From contig JAFWUX010000080.1 of the NCBI GenBank assembly GCA_017523995.1, forward strand, positions 1-17,950: 17,950 nt of DNA. Reading direction: 5' to 3'. Source of the stretch: Oscillospiraceae bacterium (GTDB taxonomy: Bacteria > Bacillota_A > Clostridia > Oscillospirales > Ruminococcaceae). Of the stretch, positions 6,820-13,899 are shown piece by piece (the first letter of the stretch is position 1; every line of letters starts with the position of its first letter). Made by a program: the position numbers and the translations under genes. The notes under the pieces were generated by a model that made no database searches, was not told where the DNA came from, and saw nothing but the letters and a program-made list of their open reading frames with translations.

Positions 6820-7716
6820 ATGAAGAAACGAATTTTTCTCGCGGCATGCGGCGCAGCCCTCATGCTCATGATGACAGGCTGCGGCTCCGCGCCGGATCTC
6901 TCGGAGCAGTACGGTGATTATCTGCGGTACTGCTTCGGCGAGGATTACACATTCACCGATCAGGGCGAGGTCGAAGCATCAGGCATGACAGCAAAGCACC
7001 GCGTTTTCAAGCTGACATACAATGATGTGCACGGCAATCCGCGCGTCAACGAAGAAATCACATCGTTTGAATATCCGGCGGAGGAAAAGGACACCTTCCC
7101 GACAAAGCAGGATTTCTACAACACTGAGGTCGCAAATTATGCCTTCCGCGAAATGAACCTCATCGCGAAGGAGGAATTCTTTGCGGATTATCTTTCGCAG
7201 TATTTTGACTGCGAAGCGCCCGAAGCGGGCAGCAATCAGGTGCAGCTTTCGGTCGGCGGCGGCGAGGCGGAGGTAGCAAATACGTTCTTTCTGCCGGTGT
7301 TCCTGCCGACGAACAAGGAGCCGGATAAATCCGTCGCACTCGGATTCATCCAGCCCGGAACGGGGCTTCAGGCATGCACCGCCGATCTGCGATCCATCAT
7401 GCAGGATGACCGCTGGATGATGACCTGCTCGATGACGCTTTCGGCAGATGCCGACGGCGCAGCGTATACGCAGAATATGCAGCAGATGGCAGAGGCATTT
7501 GCGGCTGATACGGAAACGCCGCAGAACTATCTGTTTCTGCTCAAGCAGCGGACTTCCGACAGCGATGAGGATCTGAGCACCGAGACGCTTTATCAGGAAT
7601 GCGTTGTGTTCGGCAAGCCTGTTGATCTCGATGCAGAGCGTGCAGAGGATCCTGCTTATTCCCCTGCCGCAGCGTGCAGCGAAAGAATCCTCGAAAAATA
7701 CGGCGCAGCCGGATAA
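6820..7716 (+). CDS. Lipoprotein of unknown function inside the purine cluster
   Basis: Starting at ATG 6820 the 298-residue product has a basic N-terminus (MKKR), a hydrophobic core and a lipobox M-T-G-C with Cys21 as the acylated residue, so it should be exported and lipid-anchored. An in-frame ATG at 6790 inside purM would add ten residues ([10 protein letters not shown]) and still leave a usable signal. Neither start has a strong ribosome site, which fits translational coupling to purM. The mature part contains tyrosine- and acid-rich segments (for example YGDYLRYCFGEDYTF) and no enzyme motif I recognise. A lipoprotein is unexpected among cytosolic purine enzymes. It may be an inserted bystander, or a sensor or binding protein co-regulated with the pathway (inference). 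Confidence 0.8.
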   Translation: MKKRIFLAACGAALMLMMTGCGSAPDLSEQYGDYLRYCFGEDYTFTDQGEVEASGMTAKHRVFKLTYNDVHGNPRVNEEITSFEYPAEEKDTFPTKQDFYNTEVANYAFREMNLIAKEEFFADYLSQYFDCEAPEAGSNQVQLSVGGGEAEVANTFFLPVFLPTNKEPDKSVALGFIQPGTGLQACTADLRSIMQDDRWMMTCSMTLSADADGAAYTQNMQQMAEAFAADTETPQNYLFLLKQRTSDSDEDLSTETLYQECVVFGKPVDLDAERAEDPAYSPAAACSERILEKYGAAG

Positions 7717-7760
7717 TGCAGATGCCCGCAGAGCAGTCTGTGCAGGCGTGAATACAGCAG

Positions 7761-7769
7761 AAAGGGGAG
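7761..7769 (+). promoter_or_regulatory. Ribosome binding site that selects the TTG start of purN
   Basis: AAAGGGGAG lies 6 bases before TTG 7776. No ATG lies between it and the conserved PurN N-terminus, so it supports the non-ATG start. Confidence 0.75.
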
Positions 7770-7775
7770 AGCCAG

Positions 7776-8411
7776 TTGGCTGACAATCCGAAAAATATCA
7801 TTGTTCTGGTGTCCGGCGGCGGCACCAATCTGCAGGCGCTGATTGATGCGCAGGCACGCGGCGAACTCGGCGGCGGCAGGATCACCTGCGTCATCAGTTC
7901 CAAGCCCGGCGTCTATGCGCTGGAGCGCGCCGCAAAGGCGAATATCCCGACGCGCGTAATCGTGCGGAAGGATTATCCCGATACAGCCGCCTACAGCGCG
8001 GCAATGCTCGACGCATTCCGCGAGGAGCATGCGGATCTGATCGTACAGGCGGGCTTCATGACGATTCTCGATGAGACGATCTGCCGCGCCTACCCGAACA
8101 AAATGATCAACGTGCATCCGGCGCTGATCCCGAGCTTCTGCGGTAAGGGCTATTACGGTCTGCATGTCCACGAAGCGGCGCTGAAAAAGGGCGTCAAGGT
8201 CACGGGCGCGACGGTGCATTTTGTCACAGAGGTCTGCGACGGCGGCCCGATTATCCTGCAGAAGGCGGTAGCCGTCGAGCAGGGCGATACGCCGGAGACA
8301 CTCCAGAAGCGCGTCATGGAGCAGGCGGAATGGCACATTCTGCCCGAGGCAGTCAGACTGTTCTGTGAGGACAGGCTGCATGTCGAAAATGACATCGTCA
8401 GCATCCGGTAA
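7776..8411 (+). CDS. purN: Phosphoribosylglycinamide formyltransferase (PurN)
   Basis: This 211-residue enzyme transfers the formyl group of 10-formyltetrahydrofolate to GAR (step 3). It shows the substrate-binding VSGGGTNLQAL (12-22), the catalytic Asn112 and His114 in NVHPALIP, and Asp155 in TEVCDGGPIILQ, in the expected order for the N-H-D triad. The segment between (SFCGKGYYGLHVHEAALKKG) is slightly longer than in short homologues but plausible. The start is TTG 7776, supported by AAAGGGGAG at 7761-7769; no ATG gives a complete N-terminus. The rare start codon may hold expression down relative to its neighbours. Its folate cofactor is shared with the AICAR transformylase two genes downstream. 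Confidence 0.96.
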   Translation: MADNPKNIIVLVSGGGTNLQALIDAQARGELGGGRITCVISSKPGVYALERAAKANIPTRVIVRKDYPDTAAYSAAMLDAFREEHADLIVQAGFMTILDETICRAYPNKMINVHPALIPSFCGKGYYGLHVHEAALKKGVKVTGATVHFVTEVCDGGPIILQKAVAVEQGDTPETLQKRVMEQAEWHILPEAVRLFCEDRLHVENDIVSIR

Positions 8412-8476
8412 TCAAAGCGATCCATTCCCCGCATGAAGCGGAATCAATACAACCCGAAATTCAGGAGGAAATCATT

Positions 8477-9208
8477 ATGGCTATGATCTCACTTGCACAG
8501 GAACTGCAGAGCAACAGCTATCCCGGCAGAGGCATCATCCTCGGCCGTTCTGCAGACGGAAAGCACGCTGTTGCGGCGTATTTCATCATGGGAAGAAGCG
8601 AGAACTCCCGCAACCGCATTTTTGTTCCGGACGGCGCCGGACTCAAGACACAGGCATATGACGAATCCAAATGTACGGATCCCTCGCTGATCATTTACTC
8701 GCCTGTCCGCGTGCTCGGCAACAAGACAATCGTCACCAACGGCGATCAGACCGACACGATCTATGAGGCGCTCGATCATCAGTTCACCTTTGAGCAGGGA
8801 CTCCGCGCACGCAAGTTTGAGCCGGATGCGCCGAACTTCACCCCAAGAATCTCCGGCATCATCCGCTGCGAAAAGGGCAGCTTCAACTATGCGCTTTCGA
8901 TCCTCAAGAGCGCAGAGGGCAACCCTGAATCCTGCCAGCGCTTCACCTATTCCTATGAGAATCCGCTCGCAGGTCAGGGACACTTCATCCACACCTATGT
9001 CGGCGACGGCAATCCGCTGCCGAGCTTTACCGGCGAGCCGAAGCTCGTCTCCATTCCGGATGATATCGACGGCTTCACCCAGCTGCTCTGGGACAGCCTG
9101 AACGCAGACAACAAGATTTCCCTGTTCGTCCGCTACATCAATCCGGAGGATCAGAGTGCCGTCACGAAGATCATCAACCGTTACGGCAACGAGCCGAAGA
9201 AGGGCTGA
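8477..9208 (+). CDS. purO: IMP cyclohydrolase, PurO-type
   Basis: The 243-residue protein resembles archaeal-type IMP cyclohydrolase (PurO family, Pfam IMP_cyclohyd), which closes FAICAR to IMP in step 10. Matching blocks are YPGRGIILGRS (15-25), MGRSENSRNR (38-47), VRVLGNKTIVTNGDQTDTI (77-95) and PNFTPRISGII (119-129). It has no resemblance to the MGS-like cyclohydrolase half of PurH. ATG 8477 follows AGGAGG at 8463-8468 with ideal spacing. The stand-alone AICAR transformylase two genes downstream makes its substrate. The symbol is assigned by family resemblance read by eye; the context raises confidence. Confidence 0.87.
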   Translation: MAMISLAQELQSNSYPGRGIILGRSADGKHAVAAYFIMGRSENSRNRIFVPDGAGLKTQAYDESKCTDPSLIIYSPVRVLGNKTIVTNGDQTDTIYEALDHQFTFEQGLRARKFEPDAPNFTPRISGIIRCEKGSFNYALSILKSAEGNPESCQRFTYSYENPLAGQGHFIHTYVGDGNPLPSFTGEPKLVSIPDDIDGFTQLLWDSLNADNKISLFVRYINPEDQSAVTKIINRYGNEPKKG

Positions 9209-9233
9209 GACGGAGCCGCAGGAGCGCTCTGTC
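9209..9233 (+). other. Hairpin immediately after purO
   Basis: GACGGAGC (9209-9216) can pair with GCTCTGTC (9226-9233), eight pairs including one G-U, with a 9-base loop. It begins at the base after the purO stop. It is followed by TTAA rather than a T-run, so it is at best a weak or Rho-assisted attenuator. Confidence 0.35.
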
Positions 9234-9297
9234 TTAACCCGGCGCTGCAGCAGCAGTTTGAATTGTTTGAAAACGGATATATCTGAAAGGAAAACCA

Positions 9298-9561
9298 ATG
9301 ATCACATCTTTTGTATATGACGGTCATGAGATTGAGGTGCAGAACGGCATTACAACAGCGAATCTCGTGATCGACGGACAACAGTTTGACAGCGTCAAGG
9401 GCGTGTTCAAGCCCGAAAAGGATACCCTGTCCGGCACGATCTCGGATCCGGACGGACAGACACATGCGGTCGGCATTCAGCTCGTGAGCGATGACGGACT
9501 CGTGTGGAAGGCAAAATGCTACATCGACGGGAAACTGCACGATGTCAGATATTTGATATAA
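9298..9561 (+). CDS. Small beta-rich protein between the two IMP-forming enzymes
   Basis: This 87-residue ORF starts at ATG 9298 after GAAAGGAAA. Its stop (9559-9561) abuts the ribosome site of the AICAR transformylase gene, implying coupled translation. The sequence (MITSFVYDGHEIEVQNG ... DGKLHDVRYLI) alternates hydrophobic and polar residues with many D-G and N-G turns, predicting a small all-beta fold. It has no signal peptide, no membrane helix and only one Cys. I do not recognise the family. Its position between PurO and the transformylase makes a structural or regulatory partner role worth testing, but that is inference. Confidence 0.75.
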   Translation: MITSFVYDGHEIEVQNGITTANLVIDGQQFDSVKGVFKPEKDTLSGTISDPDGQTHAVGIQLVSDDGLVWKAKCYIDGKLHDVRYLI

Positions 9562-9570
9562 GGAGAATGT

Positions 9571-10758
9571 ATGATGGAAACCGAACGTCTTTTGAAATAC
9601 GGATGCAATCCGAACCAGAAGCCTGCAAGAGTTTATATGAATGACGGCAGCGCACTCCCGATCACGGTTCTCTCGGGCAATCCGGGCTATATCAACCTGC
9701 TTGATGCCTTCAACGGCTGGCAGCTTGTCCGCGAGCTGAAAGCAGCAACCGGCATGCCGGCAGCGACCTCGTTCAAGCATGTTTCTCCGGCAGGCGCTGC
9801 AATCGGCAGACCGCTTTCCGATACACTCAAGAAGATTTACTTCGTCGATGATCTCGGCGAGCTCTCCCCGCTTGCATGTGCATATGCAAGAGCAAGAGGT
9901 GCGGACAGAATGTCCAGCTTCGGCGACTGGATTTCACTCTCCGATGAGTGCGACGCCATCACCGCAACGCTGATCGCACGCGAGGTTTCCGACGGCATCA
10001 TCGCACCGGGCTACACCGAGGAGGCGCTTGCAATCCTCAAGACCAAGCGCAAGGGCAACTATAATATTGTTCAGATTGACCCGAACTATGAGCCGCCGAA
10101 GGTCGAGCACAAGGAAGTATTCGGCGTGACCTTCGAGCAGGGCAGAAACGATCTCGCAATCAATGAGGAGACCATGCTCTCCAACATCGTGACCGAGAAC
10201 AAGGATATCCCCGAGGACAAGAAGTTTGACCTCATCATCTCCCTGATCACACTGAAGTACACGCAGTCGAACTCCGTCTGCTATGTCAAGGACGGTCAGG
10301 CAATCGGCATCGGCGCAGGTCAGCAGTCCAGAATCCACTGCACCAGACTTGCAGGCACAAAGGCGGATAACTGGTGGCTGCGTCAGGCACCGCAGGTTCT
10401 GAATCTGCCGTTCCGCGATGATATTAAGCGTCCGGACCGCGACAACGCAATCGACCTGTACATCGGTGAGGATTACATGGATATTCTCGCAGACGGCGAG
10501 TGGGAGCGCGTGTTCACAAAGAAGCCGCCGGTCTTCACAAAGGAGGAGCGTCAGGCATGGATCGCAAAGAATACCGATGTCTGCCTCGGCTCGGATGCGT
10601 TCTTCCCGTTCCCGGATAATATCGACCGCGCATATAAGAGCGGCGTCAAGTATATTGTTGAGCCGGGCGGCTCCATCCGCGATGATATCGTCATCGAGCA
10701 GTGCAACAAGTACGGCATTGCAATGGCGTTCTGCGGCCTCCGCCTGTTCCACCACTGA
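9571..10758 (+). CDS. Stand-alone AICAR transformylase (PurH C-terminal domain homologue)
   Basis: The 395-residue product corresponds to the AICAR formyltransferase half of PurH and lacks the ~200-residue N-terminal MGS/cyclohydrolase domain. Conserved blocks are SFKHVSPAGAA (67-77, with the catalytic Lys69-His70 pair), QSNSVCYVKDGQAIGIGAGQ (233-252 region), QQSRIHCTRLAG (from 251) and DAFFPFPDN (342-350). It adds a formyl group from 10-formyl-THF to AICAR (step 9). Ribosome site AGGAG at 9561-9565 overlaps the preceding gene's stop; ATG 9571 or the adjacent ATG 9574 may be used. Together with the PurO-type cyclohydrolase it replaces bifunctional PurH. A palindromic element follows the stop and may end this transcript. 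Confidence 0.93.
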   Translation: MMETERLLKYGCNPNQKPARVYMNDGSALPITVLSGNPGYINLLDAFNGWQLVRELKAATGMPAATSFKHVSPAGAAIGRPLSDTLKKIYFVDDLGELSPLACAYARARGADRMSSFGDWISLSDECDAITATLIAREVSDGIIAPGYTEEALAILKTKRKGNYNIVQIDPNYEPPKVEHKEVFGVTFEQGRNDLAINEETMLSNIVTENKDIPEDKKFDLIISLITLKYTQSNSVCYVKDGQAIGIGAGQQSRIHCTRLAGTKADNWWLRQAPQVLNLPFRDDIKRPDRDNAIDLYIGEDYMDILADGEWERVFTKKPPVFTKEERQAWIAKNTDVCLGSDAFFPFPDNIDRAYKSGVKYIVEPGGSIRDDIVIEQCNKYGIAMAFCGLRLFHH

Positions 10759-10764
10759 GCGATT

Positions 10765-10926
10765 TATAATGGGGCTCCGCCCCAAACCCCGCCAAAGGGT
10801 CACTGACCCTTTGGAATCCCATTTCTGCTCCGTTTCAGCCCCAAAGGGGCTGGAGCGGAGCAGCAGCGGGAGTCCAGAGGGATAGTATCCCTCTGGCAGG
10901 GGCGTGGGGGCAGCGCCCCCACTATA
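10765..10926 (+). repeat. Five-hairpin palindromic element (REP/MITE-like)
   Basis: This 162-bp element fills most of the gap after the AICAR transformylase gene. Hairpins from left to right are: GGGGC/GCCCC (10771-10783); CCAAAGGGTCA/TGACCCTTTGG (10792-10814); a central double stem CTGCTCCG/CGGAGCAG around CAGCCCC/GGGGCTG (10825-10863); CCAGAGGGATA/TATCCCTCTGG (10874-10896); and GTGGGGGC/GCCCCCAC (10904-10922). The centres are symmetric about base ~10844, and the ends carry inverted TATAnTGGG. It encodes no transposase. It could act as a strong transcript end or RNA processing site between the transformylase and the phosphatase-purD genes. A homologous half-unit lies at 3369-3421. Confidence 0.88.
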
Positions 10927-10957
10927 GAACGGTTACCGGAGGTACAGCCGGAGCCGC

Positions 10958-10963
10958 AGGAGG
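10958..10963 (+). promoter_or_regulatory. Ribosome binding site of the histidine phosphatase gene
   Basis: AGGAGG lies only 2 bases before ATG 10966 but 8 bases before ATG 10972, so the second ATG is preferred as the start. Confidence 0.75.
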
Positions 10964-10971
10964 ACATGGCA

Positions 10972-11532
10972 ATGACGGTATATTTGATGCGGCACGGGGA
11001 GCCGACCTACCGCGACACGGCGGCGCTCGGGCTGCCGGGAATGGGTGCCGAGCTCGGGCAGCTGAAGCCCGAGGGCATTCATCAGGCGGAGGAGGCGGCA
11101 AAGGACAGCCGCATTCAGGATGTTGACCTGATTGTCGCTTCGCCCTACCCCAGAGCCCTGCAGACGGCAGCGATCGTCTCGCGGCAGATCGACAGACCGA
11201 TCGAGGTTGCGGTCGGCATTTTCGAGTGGCTGCCGCGCATAGATTATTCCGCGCCCTCTCACACGGAGATCAAGGAGGCGTGGGATGAATACAAGCAGAA
11301 CGGCGGCGTACACACTCCGTCGGACAAATACCCGAACTGGGAGACCCATGCGCAGATGCGTGCCCGTGCGATTGAAGCAATCCGGCCGTATCTTGCGCGG
11401 CAGGATATCAGCAAGCTGCTGATTGTCTGCCACGGCGGCATCATGCGCGCGCTGATGAATCAGCCCTCGCTGAAAAAAATCCACTTCTGCGAGATTCGCG
11501 AGCTGACGCCGGAGATGCTGGCGGCAGAATAA
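10972..11532 (+). CDS. Histidine phosphatase superfamily protein (phosphoglycerate mutase-like)
   Basis: The 186-residue protein has the complete branch-1 histidine phosphatase core: MRHGE at residues 6-10 with the phospho-accepting His8, Arg61 in SPYPRALQTA, a candidate proton donor Glu85 in IFEWLP, and His154 in VCHGGIMRAL. This fits a small-molecule phosphatase such as a CobC/phosphoserine/nucleotide phosphatase-like enzyme rather than a glycolytic mutase, which is usually longer. ATG 10972 is chosen because AGGAGG (10958-10963) is ideally spaced for it; ATG 10966 would add Met-Ala. The gene sits between the palindromic element and purD. Whether it acts on a purine intermediate is unknown. 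Confidence 0.88.
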   Translation: MTVYLMRHGEPTYRDTAALGLPGMGAELGQLKPEGIHQAEEAAKDSRIQDVDLIVASPYPRALQTAAIVSRQIDRPIEVAVGIFEWLPRIDYSAPSHTEIKEAWDEYKQNGGVHTPSDKYPNWETHAQMRARAIEAIRPYLARQDISKLLIVCHGGIMRALMNQPSLKKIHFCEIRELTPEMLAAE

Positions 11533-11556
11533 CGGCGCGGATCATGATGTAACGCG

Positions 11557-11574
11557 GATACAGCGCGCTGTATC
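11557..11574 (+). promoter_or_regulatory. 18-bp perfect palindrome upstream of purD
   Basis: GATACAGCG is followed directly by its exact complement CGCTGTATC. The site lies in the 99-base gap before purD, 57 bases from the ATG. It has no loop and no T-run, so it looks more like a dimeric-regulator operator than a terminator. No second copy was seen upstream of other pur genes, and the regulator is unknown. Confidence 0.4.
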
Positions 11575-11631
11575 GGCAAAAATCCTCAGAGTCCAAAATC
11601 ATCCCATATAAAACCGAAAGGAATCAAAAAG

Positions 11632-12915
11632 ATGAAAGTACTGGTAGTCGGAGGCGGCGGCAGAGAGCACGCCATTATTATGAAACTCAGTGAGTCTCCG
11701 CTGGTCACCGAACTCTACTGTGCGCCGGGCAACGGCGGCATTGCAAAATATGCCGAGTGTTTTCCGGTCAAGGCAACCGATCTGGACGGCATGCTTGCAC
11801 TTGCAAAAAAGCTTGCCGTTGATTGGGTTTTCGTTGCGCCGGATGATCCGCTCGTGCTCGGCATGGCTGATCTGATGCGTGAAAACGGCTTCAAGGTGTT
11901 CGGACCTTCCAAGGCGGCAGCGATCATCGAGGGCAGCAAGGTGTTCTCGAAGAATCTTATGAAGAAGTACGGCATTCCGACGGCGAAATATGAAGTATTC
12001 ACCGATGCGGAATCCGCAATTGCATATGTTAAAGAGCAGGATACCTATCCGACGGTTGTCAAGGCGGACGGTCTTGCGCTGGGCAAGGGCGTCATCATCG
12101 CCCAGACCGAGCAGGAGGCGATCGACGCAATCCGCTCGATCATGGAGGACAGGATTTTCGGCGAGAGCGGCTCGAAGCTCGTCATTGAGGAGTTCCTGAC
12201 CGGTCCCGAGGTCTCTGTGCTCGCATTCACCGACGGCGAAAGCGTCGCCCCGATGGTCTCCTCGATGGATCACAAGCGCGCGCTTGACGGCGACCGCGGC
12301 AAGAATACCGGCGGCATGGGCACCGTCTCCCCGAATCCGTATTACACGAAGGAGATCGCAGAGCAGTGCATGCGCGAAATCTTCCTGCCGACCATGCACG
12401 CGATGAACGGCGAAAACAGAACCTTCCGCGGCTGCCTGTATTTCGGTCTCATGCTGACACCGAACGGCCCGAAGGTCATTGAGTACAACTGCCGCTTCGG
12501 CGATCCGGAAACGCAGGTTGTTCTGCCGATGCTGAAAACCGATCTGCTCGATATCATGGAAGCGGTCGAGAACCGGCAGCTTGACGATCTGCCGATCGAA
12601 TGGAAGCAGGGCGCATGTGCCTGCGTCATTCTCGCAAGCGGCGGATATCCTGAGAAATACGAGACCGGCAAGGTCATCTCCGGCCTGAACGAAAAGGGAC
12701 AGCTCGAGAATGCCGCTGTGTATCATGCGGGCACAAAGCTTTCCGAGAGCGGCGAATTCCTCACCGCAGGCGGCAGAGTGCTCGGCATCACCGCTTCTGC
12801 GGAAAAGCTCCGCGATGCGCTGGCAGCCGCCTATGAAGCAGCCGGAAAGGTCAGCTTTGAGAACGTCCATTACCGCAGAGATATCGGTCAGCGCGCACTT
12901 GCAGCAAAGAAATAA
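11632..12915 (+). CDS. purD: Phosphoribosylamine-glycine ligase (PurD)
   Basis: The 427-residue ATP-grasp enzyme joins phosphoribosylamine and glycine (step 2). Family features are MKVLVVGGGGREHA (1-14), APDDPLVLGM (69-78), FGPSKAAAIIEGSKVFSK (90-107), the ATP-binding VVKADGLALGKGVIIA (142-157), HKRALDGDRGKNTGGMGTVS (214-233) and the metal-binding EYNCRFGDPETQ block. Length matches the monofunctional bacterial form; it is not fused to PurN or PurM as in eukaryotes. The start follows GAAAGGAA. Its substrate is the unstable product of the PurF-like protein encoded upstream, so the two would be expected to work together. It is the last pur gene in the window. Confidence 0.97.
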   Translation: MKVLVVGGGGREHAIIMKLSESPLVTELYCAPGNGGIAKYAECFPVKATDLDGMLALAKKLAVDWVFVAPDDPLVLGMADLMRENGFKVFGPSKAAAIIEGSKVFSKNLMKKYGIPTAKYEVFTDAESAIAYVKEQDTYPTVVKADGLALGKGVIIAQTEQEAIDAIRSIMEDRIFGESGSKLVIEEFLTGPEVSVLAFTDGESVAPMVSSMDHKRALDGDRGKNTGGMGTVSPNPYYTKEIAEQCMREIFLPTMHAMNGENRTFRGCLYFGLMLTPNGPKVIEYNCRFGDPETQVVLPMLKTDLLDIMEAVENRQLDDLPIEWKQGACACVILASGGYPEKYETGKVISGLNEKGQLENAAVYHAGTKLSESGEFLTAGGRVLGITASAEKLRDALAAAYEAAGKVSFENVHYRRDIGQRALAAKK

Positions 12916-12951
12916 TCCGGATTCTGCCGGAACGATAGGAGACAATGCGCA

Positions 12952-13899
12952 ATGTCGAAGAAACGATCTGAAGCGCCGCGCAGGGAGCGCAGAGCCGAAA
13001 AGGCGGAAAAGCTCCCGCGGCAGCACCGCACACTCGAGGATATCCGCGAGGACAAAGGTCCGCGCAGATACAAACTCTCGGACTGCATGCGGTTCGGCAG
13101 AATTGCGAATATCCTGTTTGTGGTATTCATCATTGTCTGCCTGATCTACTATTATTCATTCGCAAACAAGGGCAATTATTCGATCCCGTTTGAGGTTGTG
13201 GCATATTCGATCGAGACGGTTGCCTTTCTGCTGTTCTCGACGAGCGTCATCTGGATGGAGCGGCTTGTCCGCGCGCGCAAGTGCATGAAATTCCTGCTGA
13301 TTGCGTATATCCTCGTCGAGATCATATTGATGCTGCTGGAATTCCGCCTGCTGCCGTTCAAATCCTATAACGGCCTGTCCGTCGGGCTGACGGTGACGCA
13401 TGTGCTGTTCTCGGCGGGCGTCTCGTTCTCGCTGCTGATGCTCGATCCGATGAACAAAAAGCTGCAGTGGATTGTCGGCATCACAACCTGTATCATACTG
13501 GCGGGCATGCTGCTTGCCATTGCGGGATACCGTGTCTACGGCAGTATCTTAGTCAACGCATTTGCGTATATTTTCTTCTTCACTGCAACGGATTATCAGC
13601 TTCGGCTCGAGGAGATCGAAGTGGATTGCTACGGCGATTCGGCAAAGGTGCGGAGCTTTGAATCGACACTCTTTGCCGATACGCCGACGATGGTCGAAAA
13701 GCCGATGAAGGAGAAAAAGACGCTCCGCGAAAAGGCAAAGCGCCTTGCAGAGGATCTTTCCAGCGAGGAGAAGCTTGTCCTGACGGATAAGGATGAGAAG
13801 TTCGAGTATGAATTCGGCGTCGAGGAGGATGACGACGACGAGGATGCATACGAGGATGACGGTGCGGACGAAAGCGGAGAGGATGAGGACGCGGAATGA
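12952..13899 (+). CDS. Six-helix membrane protein with charged tails
   Basis: The 315-residue product has a basic N-terminal ~45 residues, then six predicted membrane helices at about 50-70, 82-102, 113-131, 142-164, 173-193 and 195-213. A cytoplasmic C-terminal region of ~100 residues ends in an acidic tail (about 288-315, nearly all Asp/Glu). Basic and acidic tails are both likely cytoplasmic for an even number of helices. The start ATG 12952 follows TAGGAG at 12936-12941; ATG 12945 is out of frame. The stop overlaps the uvrC start by 4 bp (ATGA), so translation is coupled. I do not recognise the family and see no transporter or enzyme motif. Confidence 0.85.
   Translation: MSKKRSEAPRRERRAEKAEKLPRQHRTLEDIREDKGPRRYKLSDCMRFGRIANILFVVFIIVCLIYYYSFANKGNYSIPFEVVAYSIETVAFLLFSTSVIWMERLVRARKCMKFLLIAYILVEIILMLLEFRLLPFKSYNGLSVGLTVTHVLFSAGVSFSLLMLDPMNKKLQWIVGITTCIILAGMLLAIAGYRVYGSILVNAFAYIFFFTATDYQLRLEEIEVDCYGDSAKVRSFESTLFADTPTMVEKPMKEKKTLREKAKRLAEDLSSEEKLVLTDKDEKFEYEFGVEEDDDDEDAYEDDGADESGEDEDAE

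Noticed and set aside
9209..9297. Promoter before the 87-residue gene (TTGAAT ... TATATC)
   Set aside because: The spacing between the boxes is only about 14 bases, and the context is an operon with close genes, so the match is likely chance.
10418..10885. 155-residue ORF crossing the AICAR transformylase end and the palindromic element
   Set aside because: It is out of frame with the transformylase and runs into repeat DNA; its Ser/Arg-rich composition is that of a shadow frame.
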